Below are positions 21,111 to 30,486 of a stretch of DNA of 64,000 bases, one piece after another. Each line of letters starts with the position of its first letter. Position 1 is the first letter of the stretch. The translations under genes and the position numbers were made by a program. Source of the stretch: Zymoseptoria tritici IPO323 (taxonomy: Eukaryota > Ascomycota > Dothideomycetes > Mycosphaerellales > Mycosphaerellaceae); contig NC_018218.1 in NCBI RefSeq assembly GCF_000219625.1, forward strand, positions 2,232,001 to 2,296,000, given 5' to 3'. The notes under the pieces were generated by a model. That model saw only the letters and a list, made by a program, of their open reading frames with translations. It was not told where the DNA came from and searched no databases.

Positions 21111-22161
21111 TATGGTCTTCTCAAAGTTTGCTTTCCAATTGGCTTTACTGCTTATGAGTAGCGTACGCTCGGCACCACTGGCTCACTGGAGCAGGTATCT
21201 ACGCTATTTGACTACCTCACCGATGGAGGCAGCAAGCAGTCGACAACGCCCGTCATTGGCTCTAACCCGAAAAGACCGAAATCAACAAAGCCGCCGGGGC
21301 TGATGGTACCGCATTCCTGTTGATTCGCCAACCCATTCGCATAGCCTTGAACTCTTGGTCTGGCGCCGAAGATGTGATTGAAGCAGGCCTTGAGTTTGCC
21401 AAGATCGCATGCCAAACACGAACCAAATTCGTTCTTATCACACAAGGTTAGAGAAGATTCATATTGGCTACGAATAGTCCGGATGCGTATTTCGATCTAC
21501 ATCCCTGGCCTTGTGTGGCGGAGTCACTACGAAGTCGACTTGGCATTGACACCAGAGTTCAAGCTCGACGATGTCATCAGGCATATCTCGAAGCTATTCC
21601 ACGTGTGTATGGATCAACAGGAACAGTGACTGGACACACTGTCAACGATCCTGACGCTATCGAGCTATCGCACGTTTTATGTGGCCCGTTGCCCATCCAC
21701 CCGTACGCAAGGACTTCAATCAGAAAAATGCGACCTTTCGAGAAGTGCTTGTCGCTGTTCGAGAGATCGAGCGCAACGCAGACTGCCGAAAGTTCTCGCT
21801 CGAACAAACTCTACTGCTACCCTCCATCATGCTCGCGAGCACGTACGACAAGTGGAAGAAGCGCGAGGTAGATGGCGAATGACATCACGCAGGAGCATAC
21901 GGACAGGAAATTGCTGCTTTGCAGGATACGCACTTCGACAAGCTTGCACCAAGCGGCCTCCCGTGGCTGCCTTCACTGCAAAGGGAGCTGGAAAGATTGA
22001 ACATCCTCGAGGACTTCATGTCAGAACCGGGACCAGAAACCACGGGGGCATCGCTCGCAGCGAGAAGTGATGACGCATGCCACTACAGCACGGCAAACCG
22101 TCGGATATCGTTCAGTGGCAATGTGAATAGGCTGGATCGTCGTATCGACCTGATATCGTGA
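21111..22161 (+). pseudogene. Possible remnant of a secreted-protein gene
   Basis: An ATG at 21,111 opens a hydrophobic, signal-peptide-like segment of about 20 residues ending SAPLA. Downstream, open stretches with plausible amino-acid composition lie in different frames (for example near 21,270-21,450, and the charged segment at 21,690-21,880). In-frame stops separate them, and the GT/AG pairs I tried did not join them in phase. Either this is an intron-rich gene I could not resolve or a degenerate copy. No family is assigned. Confidence 0.25.
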
Positions 22162-22660
22162 ATATGACTTAGTGGTAGCCACTCGAGTATTTCTCATTGC
22201 TATCGAGAGCGATGTGCAGTAGTCCAAAAAGTCAGGCATGAAGACCGCTCGCAATGGTCGAGTGATAGACCGACTGAATATGGCAGTGGCTGTTTGTGTC
22301 GGCATTCACGGGAACGAGACACATTTTGGCACAGCTTGATCGTGGCCAAGGTTTGTGTGCCGACAGATGTCAACAAATCATGTTACGGATGCACCCAACG
22401 CCGGCTCGCCAACATATGAAAGGTCTCCACTCGTCGACGCACATTGCAGTACATTGCTGTGGCGTCGACACCTCGATGCCGAGTCAACGGAACTGGTGGG
22501 AGTCGAGCCTGCAAGACATGCATTCGGTCAGATCTATCGCAAAAGTACCGCTTGTAGCAGCGACTGTAGGACGAATCGGATGGAGCTGGCGCATTGCAGT
22601 GCATATGGGAAAGCCTGACAGTGCTAGGATTAGTGCACACGTCAGATGCCAACAGTTCGC

Positions 22661-23203
22661 CTATTTCGCGCGAGCCATAGCCGCCGAATCCTGTTCTCAA
22701 GTCAACGGATGCCGTTTACGAAATCTTCTCGACCGATACCTACAAGATAGACCTGGTAGAAGTCCATCTTCAGGTCATCGCCATCGCCAACAAAATGCGC
22801 ACGAGCTGCCCAATCGACTGTCGTACCCTTGCCATCCTTCAACGTGTAGTCGACTGTGCCAAAGAGCATGATGTCGTCGGAACCAGATCCGAACGAATAC
22901 AGTTGAGCGGGCTTGTGCGAGCGTTTGGCGACCTTCTCCCACATGGCATGGCGCATTTTTATGATGCCTGTGCTTATTTCAGTATTCCCATGGCTTTTGA
23001 TCTGTCAATGAATCGTCTTGCTCACCATCGCGGCCGTTGACCTCGTTCAAGCCCATAATGAGCTTGCCATCCGAGGTGAATTGGTTCGCATAGTCCTCGT
23101 GGCCGTCAGGAGTGTCCGAGATCTTGTAGAAACGCTCAAAGAAAGCGTGGATGGCAGGCTTCACCTGTCCATCGTTGGGCACGGATGCAGAGTATTGGCT
23201 CAT
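22661..23203 (-). CDS. SnoaL-like/NTF2-like fold protein
   Basis: Three minus-strand exons, 23203-23026, 22967-22744 and 22690-22661, give 143 residues. The last exon is only nine codons plus stop, and the joined end YLDSAAMARAK fits the family. The sequence has the single-domain alpha+beta-cone pattern: an N-terminal helix (AIHAFFERFYKISD), a strand with F(T/D)SDG, and strands ending in MDFYQVYL. Proteins of this group are small fungal NTF2-like proteins of uncertain role; some members are isomerases, hydratases or cyclases, but catalytic residues cannot be assigned here. No signal peptide. Splice junctions are in phase and canonical (GTGAGC/CACAG and GTAGGT/ACAG). Confidence 0.88.
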
Positions 23204-23951
23204 GATTTGTTGGAATCTCCAATACAAGAGGCCTCCCTGATCGATGAGTTGGATCGTATAGGTTGACAAAGCGCTCAAGTAAGACCGGAATTAAGATGAG
23301 AGACTCTCTCTCCAAGTACTCTCACGGCTGTGTTCGGATCGGATGTGGTTTAGGTGACGTCCGGAGCGGAGAGATGTGGAGTACTTCGCAAGCTTTCATC
23401 CGACAAAATGGCGCTAGCTTGCAGTCTGACTGTACTATCCAATGCTGTTGAGAATGTTCCCATTATGGAGATAAGTAACGTAGTCTGCCGAAGCGGACCC
23501 CATGTCAGAGTCTTCCAAGATACGACAAGCTAGTGTGGAAAGTTTCAACTTCTTCCGGACTCTGCAAAGTCACATGTTCAGGAACGACAAGTCGCACAAA
23601 GATTGACCTGCAAGACATGATTGCTGAATTTGATCGTATCGGCCATTGAACGTGCCATGATACCAGGCTTGCGACCGGGAAAATCAGAATTGCTGCTCGG
23701 ACGAAGGAAGCAAAGGCCTTTGGCGCTGTACATAACTGCGACCTAGTAGGTCTACTGCAACTCATTCGAACCTCCAAGCGGCTGCTTCTGAGAAAACATA
23801 GGAGATCCAAGCGCTTTGGCGTCCCGTCGAAAACCAGAGATACCAGCTTGAGATGCATCGGCGGCTGAGATTCTAGGACGACAGCTCGACATGCCCCACC
23901 GTGTGTCCTCCTCTCACTTTCCTTTTTGCCAGATACCACGTAGAGACACAT
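23204..23951. other. Intergenic, SnoaL-like to mpc2
   Basis: About 0.75 kb between two minus-strand genes: the promoter of the SnoaL-like gene and the 3' UTR of mpc2. No coding frame with support. Confidence 0.5.
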
Positions 23952-24564
23952 TTACTTGGAAACCTTGGCCTCCACCTTCTCAACTGCCTGCTCGATCTTC
24001 TTTCCTTGCTCCTTCGCCGCATCCTTGATCTCCTCCCCAACGGTAGTTCCCTTCTGACTTGCCTGGTAGCTCAAGACACGCCCGGTCTGAGTGGCTCCCA
24101 CGCAGAAGAGGAGGAAGTTGACGCTGGCAAGGAACAAGTTTCGTGGCTTGATGACGAAGCACCATCGAGTCCAGATGAGGCCAGTACACATGAGTGCGGT
24201 GTTTTGTGAGAGGGAGAGCTGGTCGGCTGGGCGGGCGAAGTCGGCGGCACCTGCGAGGACAAGACCCCACTAGAAGTCACAAGGGTCAGTATGATTGTAC
24301 TCTGTTCGCCGTGCGGTGCTCGAGAGCTTCCCAAGTGAAATGTACCTTCATGATGGGTGCCCAAAAGTGCACCGTCTTGGGACCGACAGGAGAGTTGAGA
24401 AATCTTGCGAGTCCCGACTCGGTGGCTTTGGCAGCTTCCGCAGCCTCCGTGACGGTCGACTGCATTCGGCGCTGGGCGAATCGAAGGTGTGCGTTGACAT
24501 TCTGCTGGAATACGGGCTGGCGGAAGGTTGTTTGCGCCGCGCGCAGGCCGAATCGTGCGGACAT
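23952..24564 (-). CDS. mpc2: Mitochondrial pyruvate carrier subunit (Mpc2 type)
   Basis: Two minus-strand exons, 24564-24346 and 24269-23952 (76 nt intron, phase 0), give 178 residues. The N-terminal 45 residues are Arg/Gln/Ala-rich without acidic residues at the start, as for a mitochondrial presequence. The MPC core follows: GPKTVHFWAPIMKWGLVLAG, DFARPADQLS, and LIWTRWCFVIKPRNLFLASVN, which cover the membrane helices. A Lys/Glu-rich amphipathic tail ends the protein. The subunit forms a heterodimer with Mpc1 in the inner membrane and imports pyruvate into the matrix. It is divergent from the complex I gene at 24,841 with 276 bp between start codons. Confidence 0.95.
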
Positions 24565-24840
24565 TGTGAGAGGAGATGGTGAGGGATTCGCAGTGTCAGC
24601 GGAAGTGTGTCCTCGTGGAGCTTCGGCGGCGGGTCGAATACGGCGTGAAGTGGTTTTGTACGGTGTCGAACAATGTCGTTCGCTATCTTAACAGTGAGGT
24701 TGCTGAGAGCTTCAAAGGTGGAGTAAGCAACAAGCGCCAAGCTTTATGGACGACGTCGGGTCCAGACAGCTTGACAGCATTGAAGACTGAACACTCCGCT
24801 CGCTCCCGTCACATCGCACCTCTACCTCTGCGCCAGCGCG
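24565..24840. promoter_or_regulatory. Bidirectional promoter, mpc2/NDUFA2
   Basis: A 276 bp spacer between two divergent start codons of nuclear genes for mitochondrial proteins. Both core promoters and leaders must lie here. No specific motif is claimed. Confidence 0.6.
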
Positions 24841-25258
24841 ATGTCCTCCAAATACGCCTTCAGCAAGACTCTCAAGGAGCTGCGTTTCCTGCATTGCCAG
24901 ACCAGCGAACACTCCAATGCCGTCCGGTACTAGCCATCGCGAACCTTTACATCACTTGCAGAGCTCCGACTGACCGCAAGCTCCTTTTTCAGATCATTCC
25001 TTACCCGCGCATACCCCACGATGAAGAAGAATAACCCACACACACCAATCATGGTCCGCGAAGCAATGGGCATTGAACCGAGAGTGTACGCACGATACGA
25101 GTTTGGCGTGGAGAAGGTGGCAGATCTGAAGGGTGAGTGTCATACTGTGGTAGCAGCGTGAAATATGAATGATGGAATGGATCTGACAATGCCACTGCGT
25201 AGGTCTGGACGATAAGGCGATAGAGGACAAAGTTTCAGGGCTTGTGAAAGGGCAATAG
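24841..25258 (+). CDS. Complex I subunit NDUFA2/B8 (NI8M)
   Basis: Three exons, 24841-24926, 24993-25132 and 25203-25258, give 93 residues. The sequence shows the L51/S25/CI-B8 thioredoxin-like fold: YAFSKTLKELRFLHCQTSE at the N-terminus, then SFLTRAYPTMKKNNPHTPI and VREAMGIEPRVYARYEFG. These blocks and the length identify the 10.5 kDa accessory subunit of NADH:ubiquinone oxidoreductase, located on the matrix arm. Introns of 66 and 70 nt are canonical, the first with CTGAC. The gene is too small and too split to stand out as an open frame. Confidence 0.93.
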
Positions 25259-25736
25259 TAGAGACGCGGAAGCTGTGGAGCATTCTGGGCGTGTACGTAT
25301 GTACGATACCGTGGGATGAGACGGGAAGCGCGCCCAATACGATACCCCGAAGATTGCTGTCTCAATACGTTCTGTACATGAGGATCAGCGAGCCTCTGGC
25401 CGGCGACAGAACACCTCCATCCTTCCGCTCAAAATGCAACACTCCAAGCCCAACCAAGCAGGCCCACCCACCTCGTGCGGTGCATGTCACACGACAGCGT
25501 AGAGGCACATTGCCGACAAGGCCGTGAGAGCAACGACCCTAATGCACATCTCCCCAAGTTTTACAGGTATCGCTGGGTTGGCTTGGATGGTGCAGTTTGA
25601 GCAGAAGCTCGGAGGTAGGGAAAGTTGAGAGAGGCTGAAAACTACGTCCAGAGCTAAGATACATTACACATTCGGACCATACAACAGCACACCGCCAGAT
25701 GATACCATCGTGGTCAACCCTCGACATTCCGACCAC
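25259..25736. other. Convergent intergenic with TIR copy C
   Basis: A 478 bp gap between the 3' ends of the complex I gene and the LigB-type gene. Nearly half is TIR copy C; the rest shows no gene. Confidence 0.5.
25411..25617. mobile_element. Short TIR element (MITE-like), copy C
   Basis: A 207 bp element with imperfect inverted ends of about 50 bp. Left: CACCTCCATCCTTCCG, CTCAAAATGCA, CTCCAAGCCCAACC. Right in reverse: TACCTCCGAGCTTCTG, CTCAAACTGCA, ATCCAAGCCAACCC. The ends match copies A and B, and the extra AAGC block is shared with B. The left border lacks the TA seen in the others. No coding capacity. Confidence 0.65.
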
Positions 25737-26793
25737 TCACTTGCCGACCTCGCCGAATCGATACTGAGCCCAAGACATCGAGCCCTCAGGTAGCGTCCAG
25801 ATCTGTTTCCCTCGTTCCTCACTAGCAGCTCCAGCAGCGACGTGGACTGGTAGCAGGTGCTCGAACGTTGGATGCGCCTTCTTTGCATCCTCTCTCTTCA
25901 ACAGATCCGCCATCGCCTGCTGTCTGGAATCAGGAGGCGTTTCGGCGGCTTCCTTCAACGCATCGTCGAAGGTGGTGGCGTAGTCTGCAGCACCTTGCTT
26001 GCCCGCCCACTGGCCATATTCTCGAAGATTGTGCACGGCCATTCCACTTGTGATGATGAGGACGCCCTCGTCGCGCAACGAGGAGAGAGCCTTGCCAAGA
26101 GCGTAGTGCAGATCGGGGTTTTCTTCATCGAAAAGTGAAACCTGCACGATTGGTACATTCAAGGGGTTGGTTTCTGGATCGAAGGCCACTGAATAGGATG
26201 CCCACACGCCGTGATCGAGACCTCTTCGTACTCCCTCGGCCTTGATGCCTGCGTTCCGGAGCAAACCGATGATCTTCTCAGCCAGGGCTGGATCACCAGT
26301 ATTCGGATATTTCCACTCGTAATAGTGGGCTGGAAAACTGTTGATTGTCAGACTCTCCTTGCATCTTCTGTTTGTGCACAACAAACCCGTAGAAGTCGTA
26401 GATCAGACCCATGCTTTCGGCCGTGTTGACTTCAATGGTGTCTTGAAAACCTTGCCAATGAGCAGACAGAGCGACGACTGCCTTCGGCTTGACCTTCGTC
26501 GTGATCTCCTTGCCCAGTCGTTTCAGGATATGGTGTGCTGGATGCATGACTTGCTCCTTGATATTGGGCCCTCCATGTCCGAGGAAGTAGACTGGTGTCC
26601 GGCCCGTGCTAGCATCGTTTGACATGCTGTCGTCCGGTGTAGTTGCAGTGAAACTAGAAGCGATGAACCGTATCTCTGCTGCCGCCTGCTTCGCGAATGA
26701 TTGGACAGCTCGTCCTGCGGTGGTGACACGCAGCCAGGTGGGGATTGAAGACAGGAAGAGCCCGAACAAGAGCAGTTTGAACCACGAAGGCAT
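25737..26793 (-). CDS. LigB-type extradiol dioxygenase (DODA-like)
   Basis: Two minus-strand exons, 26793-26387 and 26337-25737, joined by a 49 nt intron (GTTTGT...CAACAG), give 335 residues. The junction restores DFYGFPAHYYEW, a conserved block. LigB-family features are GHGGPN near the start of the domain, SAHWQ, DHGVW, and the late TSGMAVHNLR and HLLPVHVAAG segments; the histidines supply the metal ligands and base. The class opens catechol-type rings or acts on 4,5-DOPA-like substrates in the cytosol, but the substrate is unknown. From the ATG at 26,793 there is an extra N-terminal hydrophobic segment (LLLFGLFLSS) that could anchor or target it. A start at the internal MSNDAS would give a soluble protein near the usual length. 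Confidence 0.88.
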
Positions 26794-27167
26794 TGCAGGA
26801 AAGAGCAGCAATATATGCTCGCTGTACAGTTTCAAAGCACACCAGTCGCCCACTCATCCGTACCCGTGGACCGCTAGAAGACCGTTAAATTGGGGTCTTG
26901 CTTTGTCAGGATTGAAGTTGATGTATCGCGGGGCAAAAGATATCGCGGCAATGGTTCCGCCTTGCACGTACCTTATTGACAGCTTACGAACGACCTCCAA
27001 CCACTCCAGACATCCACAAGTCTAGAAAGCTTTTGGACCAACAGTCGAACATCGAGCATCGACCTGCATCTTCTTCCAGAGTTTCGAAACCTAACCCGGT
27101 GGTCCTTAACCGAACCATCGGCATCGACATCCAACCTCACCCATCAAACGATCCACATCTCACCACA
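26794..27167. promoter_or_regulatory. Divergent promoter, LigB-type/APT1
   Basis: A 374 bp spacer between two divergent starts (26,793 and 27,168). It should hold both promoters and leaders. No motif assigned. Confidence 0.5.
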
Positions 27168-28052
27168 ATGTCTGCTGCTGCGCTGGTAGCTCCAGCTTTG
27201 AAGAAGCATACGGCGACCGTGATCGTCGCACACGGCCTAGGCGACAGGTAGAGACCTCCTCTTCACCCCACATTCAGCATGGAAAGCTGACCTTGAACCG
27301 TAGCGGAGCCGGATGGTAAGCATACCCCATCAGCCTGACCCTCGATTCGACCTCTCACTTAACCTCCCCCAGGTACTTCCTCGCAGAAGAGTTCCGTCGC
27401 AAGCAACTATTCCCTGAGACGAAATTCATCTTCCCGAACGCGCCGCAAATCCCCATCACCGTCAATGGCGGCATGCGAATGCCCGGCTGGTACGACATCA
27501 CATCCTTCTCCGACCTGGCGAGCCGCACCGAGGACGAAGCGGGTATCCTGCGATCGCAGAAGTACTTCCACCAGCTCATTGACGAGGAGATCAAGAGTGG
27601 GATTCCGAGCGAGAGGATCGTGTTGGGTGGGTTCAGTCAGGGCGGGGCTTTGGGACTATTGGCGGGCGTTACGGCGCCGCAGAAGCTGGGTGGCATTTTT
27701 GGACTCTCGTGCTATCTGGTACTGCAGTCGAGGTTGAAGGAGTTGATACCGAAAGACTCGCCGAACTTGAAGACCCCGATCGTACGTCTCAGTGACGAAC
27801 ACGTGTTTTGGTGCATGCTTTGACTGACAATCCTCGGACTAGTTCATGGGCCATGGCACAGCAGACCCAGTCGTTCAGTACCAATGGGGCAAGGCATCTA
27901 GCGAAGCTCTCAAGGAGCACGGCTACGAAGTTGACTTCCGGTCATACGCCAACCTACCACACAGCGCGGCACCACAGGAGCTTGAAGATTTGGCGGCATG
28001 GCTCAAGACACGAATCCCCGAGGTGGGCGACAAGAAAGATGGTACTCTCTGA
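27168..28052 (+). CDS. Acyl-protein thioesterase 1
   Basis: Four exons, 27168-27247, 27304-27315, 27373-27781 and 27843-28052, give 236 residues. Exon 2 is only 12 nt; it completes HGLGDSGAGWYF, the oxyanion-loop region. The alpha/beta hydrolase triad is visible: Ser in GFSQGG, Asp in GTADPVV, His in LPHSA. This enzyme removes palmitate from cysteine residues of Ras-like GTPases and G-alpha proteins and may act on lysophospholipids. No signal peptide or membrane segment is present up to the stop at 28,050-28,052. Directly downstream and in the same frame, however, 53 more open codons encode a hydrophobic helix (see the separate feature and finding). Confidence 0.94.
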
Positions 28053-28214
28053 CTCGACTGGGCCAGAGATGGATTGCAACGTGAGCCCTATGACGCTGGT
28101 GAAATTAAACTCGTCCTGGGCCTGATCGGGGTTTGGATGTTGTGGATACTTCTCTACGCTGCCTGGCGAAGGCTGAGAGCACCTGCACAGACGGGCGAGC
28201 AGAAGGTGGATTGA
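28053..28214 (+). other. In-frame membrane-tail ORF after the APT1 stop
   Basis: After the APT1 stop (TGA followed by CTC) the same frame stays open for 53 codons. From about 28,101 it encodes a strongly hydrophobic helix (KLVLGLIGVWMLWILLYAAW) followed by a basic then polar tail, the layout of a C-terminal tail anchor. It could be reached by stop readthrough, or by removing a possible 63 nt intron at 28,023-28,085 (GTGGGC donor, CTGAC branch, GTGAG end), which is in phase on both sides. It could also be chance. Confidence 0.4.
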
Positions 28215-28410
28215 TGCGGATGGTCATCGTTGCGTCAAGCAGATAAAGTAGATGAGGCTATGGCAGCTGCTCGAAAGCAAGTTTCTCATGCTGCCCGCTT
28301 GAGGTCGTAGGATCCCTCTGAACGCCTGTATGCTAGTCTATGATACTCCTTCGCGGAAGCAAAGCTCCTACCCGAGTTGATGATCATCAATCGTAATCGA
28401 GCCACATTCT

Positions 28411-29516
28411 TCACCTAGCGAAGTTCTTCGGCGCCTCCGTGGCAGGACCCTCAGGCGTAACATACGCCTTGGTCATGCCCCCATCAACAACAAAGTCGGT
28501 GCCATTGACAAAGCTGCTCTCATCGCTCGCCAAGAACAGCACCGCCTGAGCCTGCTCGATCGCCTCACCGAATCGTCCCGATGGAAAGTGCACCTCACGA
28601 CGGTGACGCTTCGCCTGGTCGTCACCCAGCCAGTCCTGGAGAAGGGGAGTGTTGAGCGGAGCCGGGCAGAGCGCATTGAAACGGAATCCCTCGCGGGCGT
28701 GGACGATGGCCAATTCCCGTGTCATCGCTAGCACGGCACCCTTTGAGGCGGTATAGGCGAGCTGTGGAGTGGCAGAACCGACCAGTGCGACGACAGAGGC
28801 GGTGTTGATAATGCTGCCGCGGGTCTTCTTGTGCTTGCGGAGGGCGAGCACGGCGTGCTTGCTGCCGAACCAGACACCTTTGACGTTGATGTTGTGGGTG
28901 AGATCCCAGATCTTCTCGGGTGTGTCGACGGCGTCTATCTTTGTCAGTATCGACTCCTGAAGAGATGGACTCCGCCATAGACTCACCAGCATCGTCGCCG
29001 TGCATGATTCCTGCGTTGTTGAAGATGATGTCAAGACCGCCCCAAGCATCGAGCTTCTCAATCGCAGCTTGCACGTCGGACTCTTTGGAGACATCTACCT
29101 TGGTCGTCTCGACTTTGCCCACGGCATTTGGCGCCAGTGACTTTGCTTTCGCGATTGCCTTCTCCAAAGCTGGCTCGGAGATGTCGGTCATCAACACGTT
29201 GGCTCCCTCGCGAAGGAACAGGATTGTGGTCTCCAGACCGATGCCACTGTCAAGAACGTCAGCCCGTGCTCTACTTCATCGATCGTGTTCACGTATTGAG
29301 AAGCCAGCATGTGCCTCTCCGACTTCTGACTCCTGGCACAATGCCTTCTTCTCAACTGTGATGATAGACCTTCGACATCTGTGGCGACACTTACCCAGCG
29401 GCTCCGGTGATGATGGCGTTCTTGCCTGCCAGACGACCACGAGAGGTTTCTCCATTGGTAGACCTGCTTCAGTCAGTCTTTCAGTCCATTGCTTTCATTC
29501 TTTTCAAAACTCACAT
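28411..29516 (-). CDS. Short-chain dehydrogenase/reductase, start codon split
   Basis: Minus-strand exons 29516-29515, 29463-29395, 29246-28987 and 28934-28411 give 284 residues. The proposed start codon is interrupted: exon 1 supplies AT and exon 2 supplies G, across a 51 nt intron (GTGAGT, CTGAC, GCAG). This gives MSTNGETS directly before the Rossmann strand. SDR motifs are present: TGAAGGIG for NAD(P) binding, NNAG, the catalytic Ser segment and YTASK (Tyr and Lys). The C-terminal region has the NALCPAPLNTPLL loop and a FVVDGGM-type end. It is a classical SDR, cytosolic, substrate unknown. The last three exons are secure. If the split start is wrong, the true start must lie in another upstream exon, because the in-frame part of exon 2 has no ATG. 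Confidence 0.88.
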
Positions 29517-30486
29517 GTTGTTGAAATTGTTTGTGTTTTCACACTTTTTGGTCGTAGCTTCCTAAAGTGGTAAAAGAATCCCTGCCGCCAGTCGATGTCA
29601 AGCAAATGCTGTGGGCGACACCGAGTCTCGTGAGATGCGGTCTTGATGTTGAAGTCGGCGATGAAGAAGACGTCTTTGAGCAAGTGACCAGAGTTACCGC
29701 CGAAGTCACGAAAGAAGGAGGTGATATGGAACTTTTTTGGAAAGAGTTACTCATACGTGTGCCCTGAGCGCAAGGGCTCCGATAAGATTGCCTTCCGCTA
29801 GAACTAGTGTGAGGATCCACCGCCGCATTGAAGATGACATGTGATGCGATGAAGATTGTGAAACAGTCGACGCGCACACCGCTCGCCCAATGCTCGAGGA
29901 TGCCATCCATATCTTCGCCGACTTCGGTCGGTGCATTGTGCTCGTGCCATCAACGACGCTGACTGCTAATCCTCGTATCTACCTGCCATTGCCCGCAAAC
30001 ACTCGCAGAGTCGCAGCCAAGACACCTCCAGCTGCATCTCTGACTTGACGTCAACGCGGATTGCATTCCAATTTGAAAGGTCCCTTAGCCAACAGCATTG
30101 TAGAATCCATGCGAGGTATCGTGGTACAGCAGACAGGAACGCAAATATCGAAGTGGTTGGGTGAGATATGAAGACAACATCACGATAGACTGTCAGACAA
30201 GAGGAATTTGAGCATGCATGCATGCATAGGTACATGTATGCACAATCATCTGATCGGCCATGCGGAGTCGCGACCAGCCACGCGAGCACTTAGTGGGCGA
30301 TCACCGCAAGCTATACACAGCTCTACCGCTCCGCCGTGCCTTGTCCCTCTCATGATCCCAGTACAACCTCCGATAAGGCTAAGAGACCTTTTCGCTAATT
30401 CAACACATTCTGCTCCGCCTTGGTGTACTCAACTACAGCCATCGGCGTCCTGAGCATCTCTCCGCCGCATTCGATACCCCGCTACG
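29517..30486. other. Divergent intergenic, SDR/GS-like
   Basis: Nearly 1 kb between divergent genes. A 66-codon frame at 29,567-29,767 starts with GTG and has no recognisable feature. A GCATGCATGCATG run lies near 30,215. No gene claimed. Confidence 0.45.

Larger units (their letters stand above)
19908..22660. other. Gene-poor region with ORF debris
   Basis: This 2.7 kb stretch holds TIR copy B (20,465-20,603) and, to its right, several short frames. A possible signal peptide (MVFSKFAFQLALLLMSS) begins at 21,111. Coding-looking stretches follow in shifting frames near 21,270-21,450, 21,690-21,880 and 21,920-22,040. I could not link them by legal splice sites into one protein and recognise no domain. 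A decayed gene is possible. Confidence 0.4.

Noticed and set aside
21679..21882. Similarity of a short frame to part of a RhoGEF (DH) domain
   Set aside because: Only a loose CRK..L..LLLP-like resemblance; the expected QR and Tyr-Pro positions are absent.
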